A stretch of 64,000 nt of DNA from Crocinitomicaceae bacterium (GTDB taxonomy: Bacteria; Bacteroidota; Bacteroidia; Flavobacteriales_D; Crocinitomicaceae), in NCBI GenBank assembly GCA_023957475.1, contig JAMLHA010000007.1, positions 1 through 64,000 on the forward strand. The letters are read 5' to 3'. The first letter of the stretch is position 1. Each line of letters opens with the position of its first letter. A program made the position numbers and the translations under genes. The notes under the pieces are model-generated. The model was given only the letters and a program-made list of their open reading frames with translations, had not been told where the DNA came from and did not search any database. Shown piece after piece: positions 33,681-43,859 of the stretch.

Positions 33681-36317
33681 GTGAGCGAAATTGAAAATAA
33701 GAAAACTGCTAGTGTAACACCTCTAATGAAACAATACAATAGTATCAAGGCCAAACATCCGGGTGCTTTGTTGCTGTTTCGTGTAGGTGATTTCTATGAA
33801 ACTTTTGGTGAAGATGCTGTGAAGGCCTCAAAAATTTTGGGTATCGTTTTAACTAAAAGAGGTGCTGGCAGCGAATCGGAAACAGCATTGGCTGGTTTTC
33901 CTCACCACTCTTTAGAAACATATTTACCGAAATTGGTTAGGGCTGGTCAACGTGTGGCTATTTGCGATCAATTGGAAGATCCTAAAATGGCGAAAGGAAT
34001 TGTGAAACGTGGCGTTACTGAGTTAGTAACACCCGGTATTTCCTTTAGTGATCAAGTGTTGGAACAGAAAAAAAATAATTTCCTGTGTGCCATTCATTTT
34101 TCTAAAGAAATTCATGGAATTGCGTTTATAGACGTTTCTACTGGCGAGTTTTTAATTGCACAAGGAAACAATGAATACATCGATAAACTAATTCAAGGAT
34201 TTGAACCTAAAGAAATCATTTTTCAGAAAAACAAATCCAAAGAATACGATGAATTGTTTGGTACAAAATTTTATCACTTTCGATTAGATGATTGGGTGTT
34301 TACTACTGATTTTGCTAACGAAAATTTAAACAAACAGTTCAATACCAAATCGTTAAAAGGTTTTGGGGTGGAAAACTTAAACCTTGGAATCGTGGCTGCT
34401 GGTGCTATTTTGCATTATTTATCTGAAACACAAAATGATAAGTTGGGACATATCACTTCTGTTGCTCGAATAGAAGAAGATAAGTATGTGTGGTTGGATC
34501 AATTCACAATGCGCAACTTAGAGTTGATTTCGTCGCCACATCCCGAAGCTACTACTTTGAGTGATGTGTTGGACAAAACAAGCACCGCTATGGGAGGGCG
34601 TATGATGAAACGCTGGATTGTTTTACCGTTAAAAAATGCATCCAGTGTCAATGAACGCTTGAACGCCGTTGGTTACCTTAAAGAAAATGAGGAAAAAATA
34701 GATCAATTGGTACGTCATTTTAACGAAATTGGTGATTTAGAACGTCTTATCTCTAAAGTTGCAGTTGGTAAAGTGAATCCAAAAGAGGTGATTCAACTAA
34801 AACGCACAATGCTTCAAATCAATCCCATTAAAGAATTGTTGACCGATTCAAAAATTGCTTTAATTGATAAAATAGCCGATCAGTTGAACCCTTGTGTAAA
34901 ACTGTTGGAATTGATTGAAAACACGTTGGTTGATGAACCTGCAACAATGATTGGAAAAGGTCGAGTTGTTGCCGATGGTGTAAATGCCGAATTGGATGAA
35001 TTGCGCTTCATGCTCAACTCAAGTAAAGAATATTTGGAGGATATTCAAGATCGGGAAAGTGAAAAAACAGGAATTCCAAGTTTGAAAATTGCTTTCAACA
35101 ATGTTTTTGGCTATTATTTAGAGGTAAGAAATACACACAAAGATAAAGTGCCTTCTGAGTGGATTCGTAAGCAAACATTGACAAGTGCCGAAAGATATAT
35201 CACGGAAGAATTAAAAGAATACGAAGGAAAAATATTGGGTGCTGAAGAGAAGATTTTTAATTTAGAATCTAAGATTTACCAAGATTTATTGTTTTCACTA
35301 TCCGATTTTATTAAAACAGTTCAACACAATGCCTTTTTAATAGCTCAATTGGATTGTTTGACCTCTTTTGCTGAAATTGCTCGACTAAATAATTACGTAG
35401 AACCATGTATTAACGATACGTTTGTAATTGATATCAAAGAAGGGCGACACCCAGTAATTGAACAAAAATTAGCTATCGGTGAGAGTTATATTGCTAACGA
35501 TGTTTATTTGGACAATAAAACACAGCAAATTATCATGATTACTGGACCAAATATGAGTGGTAAAAGTGCCATTTTGCGTCAAACGGCATTGATTTGTTTG
35601 ATGGCGCAAATGGGGAGTTTTGTTCCTGCTTCCTCTGCTCATTTAGGTATTGTAGATAAGGTGTTTACGCGTGTTGGCGCTTCTGATAATATCTCGAGTG
35701 GTGAGTCAACATTCATGGTAGAAATGAATGAAACGGCAAGTATTTTAAATAACCTTTCGGATAGAAGTTTGGTTCTATTAGATGAAATTGGTAGAGGAAC
35801 AAGTACGTATGATGGTATTTCCATCGCATGGGCAATTGCTGAATATTTGCATGAACATCCAAAATTTAAAGCAAAAACGTTGTTTGCTACACATTATCAT
35901 GAGTTGAATGAAATGACCAATCAATTTTCACGAATCAAAAATTACAACGTTTCGGTAAAAGAAATTGGAAACAAAATTTTATTTCTCAGAAAATTAGTAG
36001 AAGGAGGAAGTGAACATTCATTTGGTATCCATGTTGCCCGTTTAGCAGGTATGCCACCAGTTGTGTTGAACAGAGCTGAAAGTATTCTAAAAACATTGGA
36101 AAAAACGCATGATTTAGAAACAAAAACATCAAAATCCACTGGTAAAACTGTCAAAAATGTTGGAGTGGAAGATACAATGCAATTGAGTTTTTTCCAACTC
36201 AACGATCCTGTTTTAGAACAAATACATGATCAATTGATTTCCATTGACATCAACACGTTAACCCCTGTAGAAGCATTGATGAAATTGAATGAAATTAAAA
36301 AATTAATTGGAGGATAA
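33681..36317 (+). CDS. mutS: DNA mismatch repair protein MutS
   Basis: The mismatch-recognition ATPase. The N-terminal mismatch-binding motif is present ([12 protein letters not shown]), and the ATPase has Walker [10 protein letters not shown], Walker [17 protein letters not shown] and [11 protein letters not shown]. The frame is open back to an ATG at 33621, but those 20 codons are hydrophobic and cysteine-rich, unlike MutS. The GTG at 33681 gives a short lead before TPLMKQYN, as is usual, and an 878-residue product. It is an intact MutS1, not MutS2. The gene stands alone in front of dnaB; the 177-base gap has no further gene. Confidence 0.95.
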   Translation: MSEIENKKTASVTPLMKQYNSIKAKHPGALLLFRVGDFYETFGEDAVKASKILGIVLTKRGAGSESETALAGFPHHSLETYLPKLVRAGQRVAICDQLEDPKMAKGIVKRGVTELVTPGISFSDQVLEQKKNNFLCAIHFSKEIHGIAFIDVSTGEFLIAQGNNEYIDKLIQGFEPKEIIFQKNKSKEYDELFGTKFYHFRLDDWVFTTDFANENLNKQFNTKSLKGFGVENLNLGIVAAGAILHYLSETQNDKLGHITSVARIEEDKYVWLDQFTMRNLELISSPHPEATTLSDVLDKTSTAMGGRMMKRWIVLPLKNASSVNERLNAVGYLKENEEKIDQLVRHFNEIGDLERLISKVAVGKVNPKEVIQLKRTMLQINPIKELLTDSKIALIDKIADQLNPCVKLLELIENTLVDEPATMIGKGRVVADGVNAELDELRFMLNSSKEYLEDIQDRESEKTGIPSLKIAFNNVFGYYLEVRNTHKDKVPSEWIRKQTLTSAERYITEELKEYEGKILGAEEKIFNLESKIYQDLLFSLSDFIKTVQHNAFLIAQLDCLTSFAEIARLNNYVEPCINDTFVIDIKEGRHPVIEQKLAIGESYIANDVYLDNKTQQIIMITGPNMSGKSAILRQTALICLMAQMGSFVPASSAHLGIVDKVFTRVGASDNISSGESTFMVEMNETASILNNLSDRSLVLLDEIGRGTSTYDGISIAWAIAEYLHEHPKFKAKTLFATHYHELNEMTNQFSRIKNYNVSVKEIGNKILFLRKLVEGGSEHSFGIHVARLAGMPPVVLNRAESILKTLEKTHDLETKTSKSTGKTVKNVGVEDTMQLSFFQLNDPVLEQIHDQLISIDINTLTPVEALMKLNEIKKLIGG

Positions 36318-36482
36318 TTCTAATTCAACCTGAATTCATCGAAGGTCTTTACTCTTAAAATTTATTCATTGTCAACTAGTTTTGAATAATTATAGTCGTC
36401 TATTAACAATTGTTAATAACTGCTTTTAATATCTTTTAGCAGACTTTTTTCAATTTCATTTTTTACTCGGCTTTCAATTGTG

Positions 36483-36490
36483 TATATTTG
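36483..36490 (+). promoter_or_regulatory. -7 promoter box of dnaB
   Basis: TATATTTG matches TAnnTTTG and ends four bases before the ATG at 36495. It lies inside the five extra codons of the longer possible reading frame (ATT... from 36480), which argues for the 36495 start and a very short leader. Confidence 0.5.
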
Positions 36491-36494
36491 TGTT

Positions 36495-38060
36495 ATGGAA
36501 AATAATCAATCGGATAACAAGCAAAAGAAAGGAACAAGAATAGTGTCTAATTCAAACGTTGTGAGTGAATTAGGTAAAGTTCCACCTCAAGCTTTGGACT
36601 TAGAACAGGCTGTGTTGGGGGCAATGATGTTGGAAAAAAATGCGGTTACAGATACGATTGATATTTTAAAAATAAGTAGTTTTTACGATCCTAAACATCA
36701 ATATATTTATGCGGCTATCCGTGATCTATTTGGTTCGTCCAGCCCCATTGATTTATTAACAGTCATCAATCATTTAAAGAAGAAAGGAGAGTTGACAGCT
36801 GCTGGTGGTGCTGCTTATGTTTCTTCACTAACCAATAAAGTTTCGTCCACTGCCAATGTAGAATACCATGCACGAATTATTTCAGAAAAATCCATCAAAC
36901 GTGAATTGATTCGCATGAGTTCTGACGTTATAAAACATGCATACGATGATACAAATGACGTCTTTGATGTGCTTGGCAAAGCCGAAGAAGAGTTGTTTAA
37001 AATAGCAGAAAATAACTTTGGTAAATCAGTTGATTCCATGCAAAACGTTGTGCGACAAGCAATAGAGGAAATTGAAGAAGCATCAAAACAAGGGAGTGGT
37101 ATTTCTGGTATTCCAACAGGATTTTATGAATTGGATAAACTCACTGCTGGTTGGCAACGCTCGGATATGATTGTCATTGCGGCACGTCCTGCAATGGGAA
37201 AAACAGCTTTTGTATTATCGATGGCCAGAAATACAGCCGTTGAATATGGCAAAGGTGTTGCGATATTTTCCTTAGAGATGTCCTCCGTTCAGTTAGTAAA
37301 ACGTTTAATATCAGGAGAAGCTCAATTAAATGCCGAAAAATTGAGAAAAGGTGACTTAAAAGAACATGAATTTCAACAATTGCATTCACGTATTTCAAAA
37401 TTAGCAACAGCTCCAATTTATATTGACGACACACCAGGGCTTTCTGTATTTGATTTACGTGCAAAATGTCGCCGTTTGAAAATGCAACACAATATTGATA
37501 TGGTTATCATCGACTACTTACAATTGATGTCGGTTGGTGGTAGCAAAGGAAGTGGAAATAGAGAGCAAGAAATATCAACTATTTCTCGTTCCATCAAAGA
37601 AATTGCAAAGGAAATCAACGTACCAATTATTGCTTTATCTCAGTTAAGTCGTTCTGTTGAAACACGTGGTGGAGATAAAAAACCAGTTTTATCAGATTTG
37701 CGTGAATCTGGAGCGATTGAGCAAGATGCCGATATCGTTTCGTTTATTTACCGACCTGAGTATTATGGATTCAATCAAGCTGAAGATGGTTCGTCCAATG
37801 CTGGAATCGGAGAATTTATTGTGGCTAAACACAGAAATGGTGGTTTGGCAACTGTTCGTTTACGATTTATTAGTGAATTTGCTCGATTTGAAAATTTAGA
37901 TAGTTTCAGTAGTTTTGGTAGTGATGGTGACAGTAAGTTAAGTGCTATCGGAGCCTCAAATCATGCGGAAAATACCATCATCGTTCAATCCAAAATGAAC
38001 TCTTTTGAAGAAGATGGCTCGGATTTTGATAGGTCTTTTGATGATGAAACGCCATTTTAA
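36495..38060 (+). CDS. dnaB: Replicative DNA helicase DnaB
   Basis: The 521-residue hexameric helicase of the replication fork. The N-terminal domain begins with VPPQALDLEQAVLGAMML-type residues, and the C-terminal RecA domain has Walker A ARPAMGKTAF, the GVAIFSLEMSS segment, Walker B VIIDYLQLM, and LSQLSRSVETRGGDKKP. There is no intein. The ATG at 36495 (MENNQSDN) is preferred because a promoter box occupies the upstream codons. The next gene starts one base after its stop. Confidence 0.95.
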   Translation: MENNQSDNKQKKGTRIVSNSNVVSELGKVPPQALDLEQAVLGAMMLEKNAVTDTIDILKISSFYDPKHQYIYAAIRDLFGSSSPIDLLTVINHLKKKGELTAAGGAAYVSSLTNKVSSTANVEYHARIISEKSIKRELIRMSSDVIKHAYDDTNDVFDVLGKAEEELFKIAENNFGKSVDSMQNVVRQAIEEIEEASKQGSGISGIPTGFYELDKLTAGWQRSDMIVIAARPAMGKTAFVLSMARNTAVEYGKGVAIFSLEMSSVQLVKRLISGEAQLNAEKLRKGDLKEHEFQQLHSRISKLATAPIYIDDTPGLSVFDLRAKCRRLKMQHNIDMVIIDYLQLMSVGGSKGSGNREQEISTISRSIKEIAKEINVPIIALSQLSRSVETRGGDKKPVLSDLRESGAIEQDADIVSFIYRPEYYGFNQAEDGSSNAGIGEFIVAKHRNGGLATVRLRFISEFARFENLDSFSSFGSDGDSKLSAIGASNHAENTIIVQSKMNSFEEDGSDFDRSFDDETPF

Positions 38061-38061
38061 A

Positions 38062-39324
38062 ATGAAGAACGTATTATTCTTATTTTTCTTGCTCTTTGGA
38101 CTGCAACTGAATGCTTCTCAATTGCTCGTTCCTATGGATGATGCTCAATCGAATCACCTCAAGGCTTATGGTGTTTCATACTGGGCATTGCAACACGATG
38201 TGGTGATAGAATGGTTACTCAATTACAGAGGGGGCTCGTTTTTATTTCCACACCTGAAAGCTGTCGAAGAAGAATTGATCATGCGGGGTGTGAAATACGA
38301 AGTTATAGCAGATGGTCAAGCTAATGCCATACGCAACAAGATTTCCAATCCGGAAGAAAATATGGAAATTGTTCAATTGGAAAAAGCACCCAAAATAGCT
38401 GTTTATACACCTGATGGTAAAATGCCTTGGGACGACGCTGTGACGCTTGTTTTGGAATATGCAGAAATTCCCTACGATAAAATTTATGACTCGGCAATTG
38501 TAAATGGAAAATTGCATCAATACGATTGGCTACATTTGCACCACGAAGATTTTACTGGACAATATGGTAAATTTTACTCAGCTTATCGTTCCTATCCTTG
38601 GTACAAACAACAAGTGGCAGATGCAGAAGCATTGGCCGCTCGTTTAGGATTTGCAAAAGTTTCTCAGTTAAAATTAGCAGTTGCTCAAAGTATTAAAAAC
38701 TTTGTTTTGGAAGGAGGATTTTTATTTACAATGTGTAGTGGAACAGATAGTTTTGACATAGCCTTGGCAGCTCAAAATACCGATATTTGTGAATCTATGT
38801 ACGATGGCGATCCTGCCGATCCAAATTGTCAGAAAAAATTGGATTTTGATCAGACATTTGCATTTAAAGATTTTCAATTAGAACGAGATCCTTTGAAATA
38901 CGAATATTCCTCTATTGATGGCACGGAATTAAGAAGAACTAAAGGCGTAAGAGAAACGACCGATAAATTTACATTGTTTGAATTTTCAGCTAAATGGGAC
39001 ATTGTTCCAACCATTTTAACCCAAAATCATCAAACAATTATCAATGGTTTTATGGGACAAACAACTGATTTTGTAAGAGAATACATTAAACCGAATGTGC
39101 TTGTAATGGGTGAGAACAAAGCGCTTGGTACGGCTCGCTATATCCATGGGGAATTGGGGCAAGGAACGTGGACGTTTTATGGTGGACATGATCCAGAAGA
39201 TTATGAACATCGAGTGGGGGACCCTCATACAGATTTGAGTTTGTATCCAAATTCACCTGGTTATCGGTTGATTTTGAATAATATTTTATTTCCAGCTGCC
39301 AAAAAGAAAAAGCAAAAAACCTAA
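38062..39324 (+). CDS. Exported conserved Bacteroidota protein (often labelled asparagine synthetase B)
   Basis: A 420-residue protein with a signal peptide (MKNVLFLFFLLFGLQLNASQ); the ATG at 38062 is chosen because the longer frame only overlaps dnaB. It contains GVSYWALQHDVVIEWLLNYR, the WDDAVTLVLEYAEIPYDKIYD segment, and HHEDFTGQYGKF. Homologues are commonly annotated as asparagine synthetase B, but I see no N-terminal nucleophile cysteine, no PP-loop and an export signal, so that name is doubtful. The C-terminal GTWTFYGGHDPEDYEH is likely part of a glutamine-amidotransferase-like fold. The real function is unknown. It starts one base after dnaB. Confidence 0.7.
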   Translation: MKNVLFLFFLLFGLQLNASQLLVPMDDAQSNHLKAYGVSYWALQHDVVIEWLLNYRGGSFLFPHLKAVEEELIMRGVKYEVIADGQANAIRNKISNPEENMEIVQLEKAPKIAVYTPDGKMPWDDAVTLVLEYAEIPYDKIYDSAIVNGKLHQYDWLHLHHEDFTGQYGKFYSAYRSYPWYKQQVADAEALAARLGFAKVSQLKLAVAQSIKNFVLEGGFLFTMCSGTDSFDIALAAQNTDICESMYDGDPADPNCQKKLDFDQTFAFKDFQLERDPLKYEYSSIDGTELRRTKGVRETTDKFTLFEFSAKWDIVPTILTQNHQTIINGFMGQTTDFVREYIKPNVLVMGENKALGTARYIHGELGQGTWTFYGGHDPEDYEHRVGDPHTDLSLYPNSPGYRLILNNILFPAAKKKKQKT

Positions 39325-39385
39325 TAGTTGATTAATTAGTTCATAACTATTTGCCGTTTTTTTTAGTTTTTTTATTAATGAGTAG

Positions 39386-39393
39386 TATCTTTG
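39386..39393 (+). promoter_or_regulatory. -7 promoter box of the carbonic anhydrase gene
   Basis: TATCTTTG matches TAnnTTTG exactly, 22 bases before the start codon. No TTG is seen at the right -33 distance. Confidence 0.45.
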
Positions 39394-39415
39394 AAAGATT
39401 TTAAAAAAACAATAA

Positions 39416-40051
39416 ATGGAAAAATTTTATAGCCAATTATTAGAGAATAATAAAGAATGGGCAAGAGCGACAGTTGAAAAAGACCCAACTTTTTTTGAAG
39501 AATTATCAAAAATTCAAAATCCGCCAGTTTTTTGGATTGGTTGTGCCGATTCTCGTGTTCCTGCCAACCAAATTGTTGGAGCAAAACCTGGAGACGTATT
39601 TGTTCACCGTAATATTGCCAATATGGTGGTTCATTCCGATATGAATATGCTTAGCGTTTTGGACTATGCAGTAACGGTTTTAAAAGTAAAACATGTTGTT
39701 GTTTGTGGCCATTATGGATGTGGAGGTGTTGCAACTGCAATGTCCAATAAACATGTTGGAATTGTTGATAATTGGATTTCACACATCAAAGACTCCTATC
39801 GATTTCATAAAAAAGAATTGGATGCTATTGAAGATTACCAAGCTAGATACGATCGCTTTGTTGAATTAAATGTGAAAGAACAAGTATTGAATTTAGCCGA
39901 AACGTTTATCATTCAAAAAGCATGGAGTGAAGGTGTTCCAGTGCATATTCATGGTTGGGCTTATTCATTAACAACGGGACTTGTAAACGATTTGGATTGC
40001 ACCATCAAAAACAATGAGATGTTGCGTGAATTAGATCGTTTTGATATTTGA
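39416..40051 (+). CDS. can: Beta-class carbonic anhydrase
   Basis: A 211-residue zinc enzyme interconverting carbon dioxide and bicarbonate, needed to supply bicarbonate for carboxylases. Zinc ligands are Cys43 (WIGCADSRVPA), His99 and Cys102 (VCGHYGCGG), with the Asp45-Arg47 dyad also present. It is of Can/CynT2 type and has no signal peptide. rdgB begins two bases after the stop. Confidence 0.95.
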   Translation: MEKFYSQLLENNKEWARATVEKDPTFFEELSKIQNPPVFWIGCADSRVPANQIVGAKPGDVFVHRNIANMVVHSDMNMLSVLDYAVTVLKVKHVVVCGHYGCGGVATAMSNKHVGIVDNWISHIKDSYRFHKKELDAIEDYQARYDRFVELNVKEQVLNLAETFIIQKAWSEGVPVHIHGWAYSLTTGLVNDLDCTIKNNEMLRELDRFDI

Positions 40052-40052
40052 T

Positions 40053-40625
40053 ATGAACTTAGTTTTTGCCACTCACAATAAAAATAAAGCGCTCGAAATT
40101 CAGGCGTTAATGCCAGCTGGAATAACCATTCAAACGCTAGAAGATATTGGTTGTTTTGAAGATATTCCAGAAACTGCTGATACGTTTGCTGGAAATGCTG
40201 AACTCAAGGCAAAATATGTTGCTCAAAAATACCACGTAGCTTGTTTCTCAGATGATTCAGGCTTGGAAGTAGAAGCGTTGAATATGCAACCAGGCGTGTA
40301 TTCTGCTCGATATGCAGGAGAAAATAAAGACGATGAAGCGAATTTGCAAAAGGTTTTAATGGAATTGAAAAATTATACCAATCGCAATGCACAGTTTAGA
40401 ACGGTAATTTGCTTAGTAAAAGACGACCAAACTCATTTTTTTGAAGGTATTGTCAAAGGTTCAATTCGTTTTGAAAAAGCAGGAACTGGAGGTTTTGGCT
40501 ACGATCCTATTTTCGAACCCGAAGGAAATTCCATCACTTTTGCCGAGATGTCACGTGAAGAAAAAAACAAACAAAGTCACCGAGCACGTGCTTTTGCTAA
40601 GATGATAGAATTTATAAAGGAATAG
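40053..40625 (+). CDS. rdgB: Non-canonical purine NTP pyrophosphatase (RdgB/HAM1)
   Basis: A 190-residue enzyme that hydrolyses dITP, XTP and related nucleotides to keep them out of DNA. Family motifs are FATHNKNKALEIQ, FSDDSGLEVEALNMQPGVYSARYAG and GGFGYDPIF; the C-terminal SHRARAF is also typical. The ATG at 40053 (MNLVFATHN) is used because the earlier frame start overlaps the carbonic anhydrase gene and adds no conserved residues. Confidence 0.95.
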   Translation: MNLVFATHNKNKALEIQALMPAGITIQTLEDIGCFEDIPETADTFAGNAELKAKYVAQKYHVACFSDDSGLEVEALNMQPGVYSARYAGENKDDEANLQKVLMELKNYTNRNAQFRTVICLVKDDQTHFFEGIVKGSIRFEKAGTGGFGYDPIFEPEGNSITFAEMSREEKNKQSHRARAFAKMIEFIKE

Positions 40626-40646
40626 CTATAATTGGCATTAAATCCT

Positions 40647-40654
40647 TACTTTTG
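40647..40654 (+). promoter_or_regulatory. -7 promoter box of smpB-ruvX
   Basis: TACTTTTG matches TAnnTTTG and lies eight bases before the smpB ATG, in the 37-base gap after rdgB. The -33 element is not clear. Confidence 0.4.
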
Positions 40655-40662
40655 CAGCAACT

Positions 40663-41121
40663 ATGGCACAAGACGCAATAAATATTAAAAACAAACGAGC
40701 TAAATTTGAGTACCACTTGTTGGATACCTTTATCGCGGGTATTCAATTGAAAGGCACTGAAATAAAGAGTATTCGACGTAATAAAGCGAGTATTCTGGAG
40801 GCTTATTGCGTGTTTGTCAATGGAGAAGTATATATTAGAAATATGCACATTACGGAGTATGAAAATGGTAGTTATTACAATCATTCACCTCGTGCGGATA
40901 GAAAATTGCTCCTCAATAAAAAGGAAATTAATAAAATTGAAAAATTTCTAAAAGATAAAGGAAATACCATTATCCCTCTTAAAATGTTTATCTCTGAAAA
41001 AGGATGGGCAAAAGTAGAAATTGCTCTTGCTCAAGGTAAAAAACTACACGATAAACGCCAAGATTTAAAAGAGAAAGACGATAAACGTGACATGGATAGA
41101 GCCATGAAAACATTCAAATAA
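40663..41121 (+). CDS. smpB: SsrA-binding protein SmpB
   Basis: A 152-residue RNA-binding protein that carries tmRNA to stalled ribosomes in trans-translation. Motifs: [25 protein letters not shown] residues ([17 protein letters not shown]), [15 protein letters not shown] and a lysine-rich tail ([18 protein letters not shown]). Length is normal. The stop overlaps the ATG of ruvX by one base (TAATG). The tmRNA gene itself is not in the window. Confidence 0.96.
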   Translation: MAQDAINIKNKRAKFEYHLLDTFIAGIQLKGTEIKSIRRNKASILEAYCVFVNGEVYIRNMHITEYENGSYYNHSPRADRKLLLNKKEINKIEKFLKDKGNTIIPLKMFISEKGWAKVEIALAQGKKLHDKRQDLKEKDDKRDMDRAMKTFK

Positions 41122-41531
41122 TGGGAAAAGTTGTTGCTATAGATTTTGGACTCAAACGAACAGGTTTAGCCATTACAGATGAATCAAAAATGATTGCTTT
41201 TGGTTTGGAAACAGTTGAATCCAAAAAATTGATGGACTACTTGATTACATTGTTTAAAGCCGAAAAAATTGACACTATTGTATTGGGTGAACCCAAAAGA
41301 ATGGACGGTTCTGATGCCCATGTTACTCAAAACGTATATCTGTTAAAAGAAGCATTGGAAAAACAATTTCCAGGTGTTCCAGTTGTGTTGCAAGATGAAC
41401 GTTTTACTTCAAAAATGGCTTTTAATACAATGATTGAAGGAGGTTTGAAGAAAAAGCAACGTCAAAACAAAGCAATGATCGATAAAATCAGTGCCACAAT
41501 CATTTTACAAGAATATCTGGGAGGATATTAA
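41121..41531 (+). CDS. ruvX: Holliday junction resolvase-like protein RuvX/YqgF
   Basis: A 136-residue RNase H-fold nuclease implicated in 16S rRNA processing and originally proposed as a Holliday junction resolvase. It carries VVAIDFGLKRTGLAITD at the start, IVLGEPKRMDGS in the middle, VVLQDERFTS, and a C-terminal DKISATIILQEYL. The catalytic acidic residues (Asp8, Glu in GEP, and Asp in DKISA) are present. It is translationally coupled to smpB. Confidence 0.93.
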   Translation: MGKVVAIDFGLKRTGLAITDESKMIAFGLETVESKKLMDYLITLFKAEKIDTIVLGEPKRMDGSDAHVTQNVYLLKEALEKQFPGVPVVLQDERFTSKMAFNTMIEGGLKKKQRQNKAMIDKISATIILQEYLGGY

Positions 41532-41584
41532 TCTTGTATTTTCAAACCAATCTCATCGAAGATCTGAACTCTACACTCTGCACT

Positions 41585-41612
41585 CTTAATTCTTAATTCT
41601 TAATTCTTAATT
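41585..41612 (+). repeat. Four perfect copies of CTTAATT
   Basis: A 7-base unit repeated four times without error, covering the stop codon of the minus-strand S46 peptidase gene (TAA at 41607-41609). It is a likely slippage site; adding or losing a unit would not change the protein because the stop lies in the first unit on that strand. Confidence 0.85.
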
Positions 41613-43739
41613 AGTAACTAATACCATCTCATCCACCAAATGTTTTGCTCCAGAATAAATATCCATTACCCACAAAACATAGCGAATATCAACCGTAATA
41701 TTTCGACAGCGAGAAGGGTCAAACATATAATCACTCATCGTGCTTTCCCACGTTCTATCAAAGTTTAATCCCATTAAGTTACCACGAGCATCGAGTACAG
41801 GTGAACCTGAATTTCCACCAGTAGTGTGATTTGAACCTGTAAAGCAAACCCAAAGTTTACCATCTTGTGCATACCGGCCGTATTCTTTCTTTTTATACAG
41901 ATCCAGCATTCTTGGTAACAACTCAAAATCTTCATTTCCTGAATAATATTTATCGATAACACCATCTAAAGTTGTGTGTTCTAGGTATTGCACCCCATCT
42001 TGAGGTTCAGAACCTTCTATTTTACCATAGGTAATACGCAGTGTACTGTTGGCATCGGCCCAGTGTTTTTGCTCTGGAAACATCTCTAACTTTCCTTTTA
42101 CATACGTTTTTAGCAAATCCTCCATATTGGATTCGTATTGCTCGTATTTATCGTAATGATTGTCAATGAAATGATAAAATAGAAGATTGAAGTGTGCAAA
42201 ACCAGGGTCTTTTTGAAGTTTTTTCAATGATTTTACAGAGAATTTTGTAATAAAATCAATGTAGCGTTGTTTGCTTGTTAAAAATGACTTGGTAAAAATA
42301 GTTGTTGAGTTATAATTGTTTGCTGAGTTATTAATCTTTGATGTGGAAGGAGTTTGAATGTAATTATTGTAAGCAGCCGTCATTAATTCAAATATTTTTT
42401 GATCCACATTGGCATCGTAATCTTTGAAAAAATCATCCGCTCCATTGATTAAACGTTTTTTAGCATCTTCTAAACCACTTGGATTTGTTTCAGCAACTTT
42501 TCGAAGTTGATCAACACTTCTGGCAAGTTTTAAAAATTCAGGTCCTACAAAAAAGTATTCAATTAACATGGAATATTCAAATTCATAAGTAATCGAAGAA
42601 GCTACCAACTGATTCATGTCGTTGATAATAGAACCGTATTGTGCTTTCCAATCAGAGTTTGATTCCGCTTTTTGAAGGTATTCCAATTCTCTTGATTTTT
42701 TTACCGACACAGCATCCATTCTGCGTAAACCATCAATTTGTCCAATCCATTTTTTGTAAGCATTGGCAATTCTTGCTTGTTTTGAAGCATATTTAATTCT
42801 CAACTCATCGGATTGACGCATTGCTTGATTGATAACGCTTAACGATAGTTCTCTCATGTGAATTTGAGCTGGACGTTCTTTTTCCATGATGAATTTTAAA
42901 TAATCAGAAACAACATGTTGCTCTGTTTCTCCTGGAAAACCATAAATCATGGTGAAATCTCCAACTTTTCTATCATTGAAAGCAATTTTTAGGAATTGAA
43001 CTGGTTGGTAAGGTACATTTGATGCATTGTATTCAGCTGGTTTGTTATCAGTGCCTGCATAAATTCTAAATACAGAAAAATCTCCTGTATGACGAGGCCA
43101 AACCCAATTGTCTGTATCGCCACCAAATTTTCCAATTGAATTAGGAGGAGTTCCAACCAATCGAATATCTAAAAAAGTTTCCTTAACGATCATGTAAAAT
43201 TCATTTCCTTGGTTAAAAGGTTTAATTTCAGCTTTGTAATGATTACCATTTGTTGCTTCGGTAATTAAAGCTTTGGTATTTTTAGTTAGAATTTTTTGAA
43301 GTTCTGCTTTGTCAGTTATACCATTTGTTCCGGCTAAAACTTCTTTTGTCACATCTTGAATGCGCACCATTCGTGAAGCAACCAAGCCTTTGTTGGGCAA
43401 TTCTTCTGATTTGTTTTTTGCCCAAAAACCATATTTTAAATAATCCTTTTCCAATGAAGAATGTGCTTGAATTTGCGAATACCCACAATGGTGATTGGTT
43501 AACAATAATCCTTGATTAGACACTAATTCAGCAGTACAACCACCACCAAAATGTATAATGGCATCTTTTAAACTCGAATGATTGATACTGTATATTTCTT
43601 CAGCAGTTAATTTCATTCCCATGGCTTGCATATCTGATTCAAATGCAGTTATAACAGAAGGGATTAACATTCCCTCTTCGGCATGAGAAAATTTAATTAA
43701 AGAAATTGCAATTGCTAAAACAATAGTAATTTTTTTCAT
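41607..43739 (-). CDS. S46 family dipeptidyl-peptidase, DPP11-type
   Basis: A 710-residue exported serine peptidase (signal peptide ending SHA) of the S46 family, which removes dipeptides from peptide N-termini in the periplasm. The triad is visible: TNHHC (about 84), an Asp in the WPRHTGDF segment (about 220) and Ser644 in TGGNSGSPV. The S1 residue 18 positions after the serine is Arg662 (GLNFDRTW), the DPP11 state favouring Asp/Glu at P1; DPP7 has Gly there. Length is normal. It is convergent with ruvX and monocistronic. The organism probably grows on peptides. Confidence 0.92.
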   Translation of the reverse strand: MKKITIVLAIAISLIKFSHAEEGMLIPSVITAFESDMQAMGMKLTAEEIYSINHSSLKDAIIHFGGGCTAELVSNQGLLLTNHHCGYSQIQAHSSLEKDYLKYGFWAKNKSEELPNKGLVASRMVRIQDVTKEVLAGTNGITDKAELQKILTKNTKALITEATNGNHYKAEIKPFNQGNEFYMIVKETFLDIRLVGTPPNSIGKFGGDTDNWVWPRHTGDFSVFRIYAGTDNKPAEYNASNVPYQPVQFLKIAFNDRKVGDFTMIYGFPGETEQHVVSDYLKFIMEKERPAQIHMRELSLSVINQAMRQSDELRIKYASKQARIANAYKKWIGQIDGLRRMDAVSVKKSRELEYLQKAESNSDWKAQYGSIINDMNQLVASSITYEFEYSMLIEYFFVGPEFLKLARSVDQLRKVAETNPSGLEDAKKRLINGADDFFKDYDANVDQKIFELMTAAYNNYIQTPSTSKINNSANNYNSTTIFTKSFLTSKQRYIDFITKFSVKSLKKLQKDPGFAHFNLLFYHFIDNHYDKYEQYESNMEDLLKTYVKGKLEMFPEQKHWADANSTLRITYGKIEGSEPQDGVQYLEHTTLDGVIDKYYSGNEDFELLPRMLDLYKKKEYGRYAQDGKLWVCFTGSNHTTGGNSGSPVLDARGNLMGLNFDRTWESTMSDYMFDPSRCRNITVDIRYVLWVMDIYSGAKHLVDEMVLVTN

Positions 43740-43859
43740 GTTCTAATTTGTAAAGTAATTTAGACAAAGTTAGAAAAATGTTTGAAAAGAAAGGGATTTA
43801 ATATTTTCTAGCAAACATTAATTTTATTATTTTAGCCTTTTATAACATCAATTTTAAGA

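Noticed and set aside
38005..38061. A start for the exported protein inside dnaB
   Set aside because: The added 19 residues precede a complete signal peptide and overlap the conserved dnaB end.
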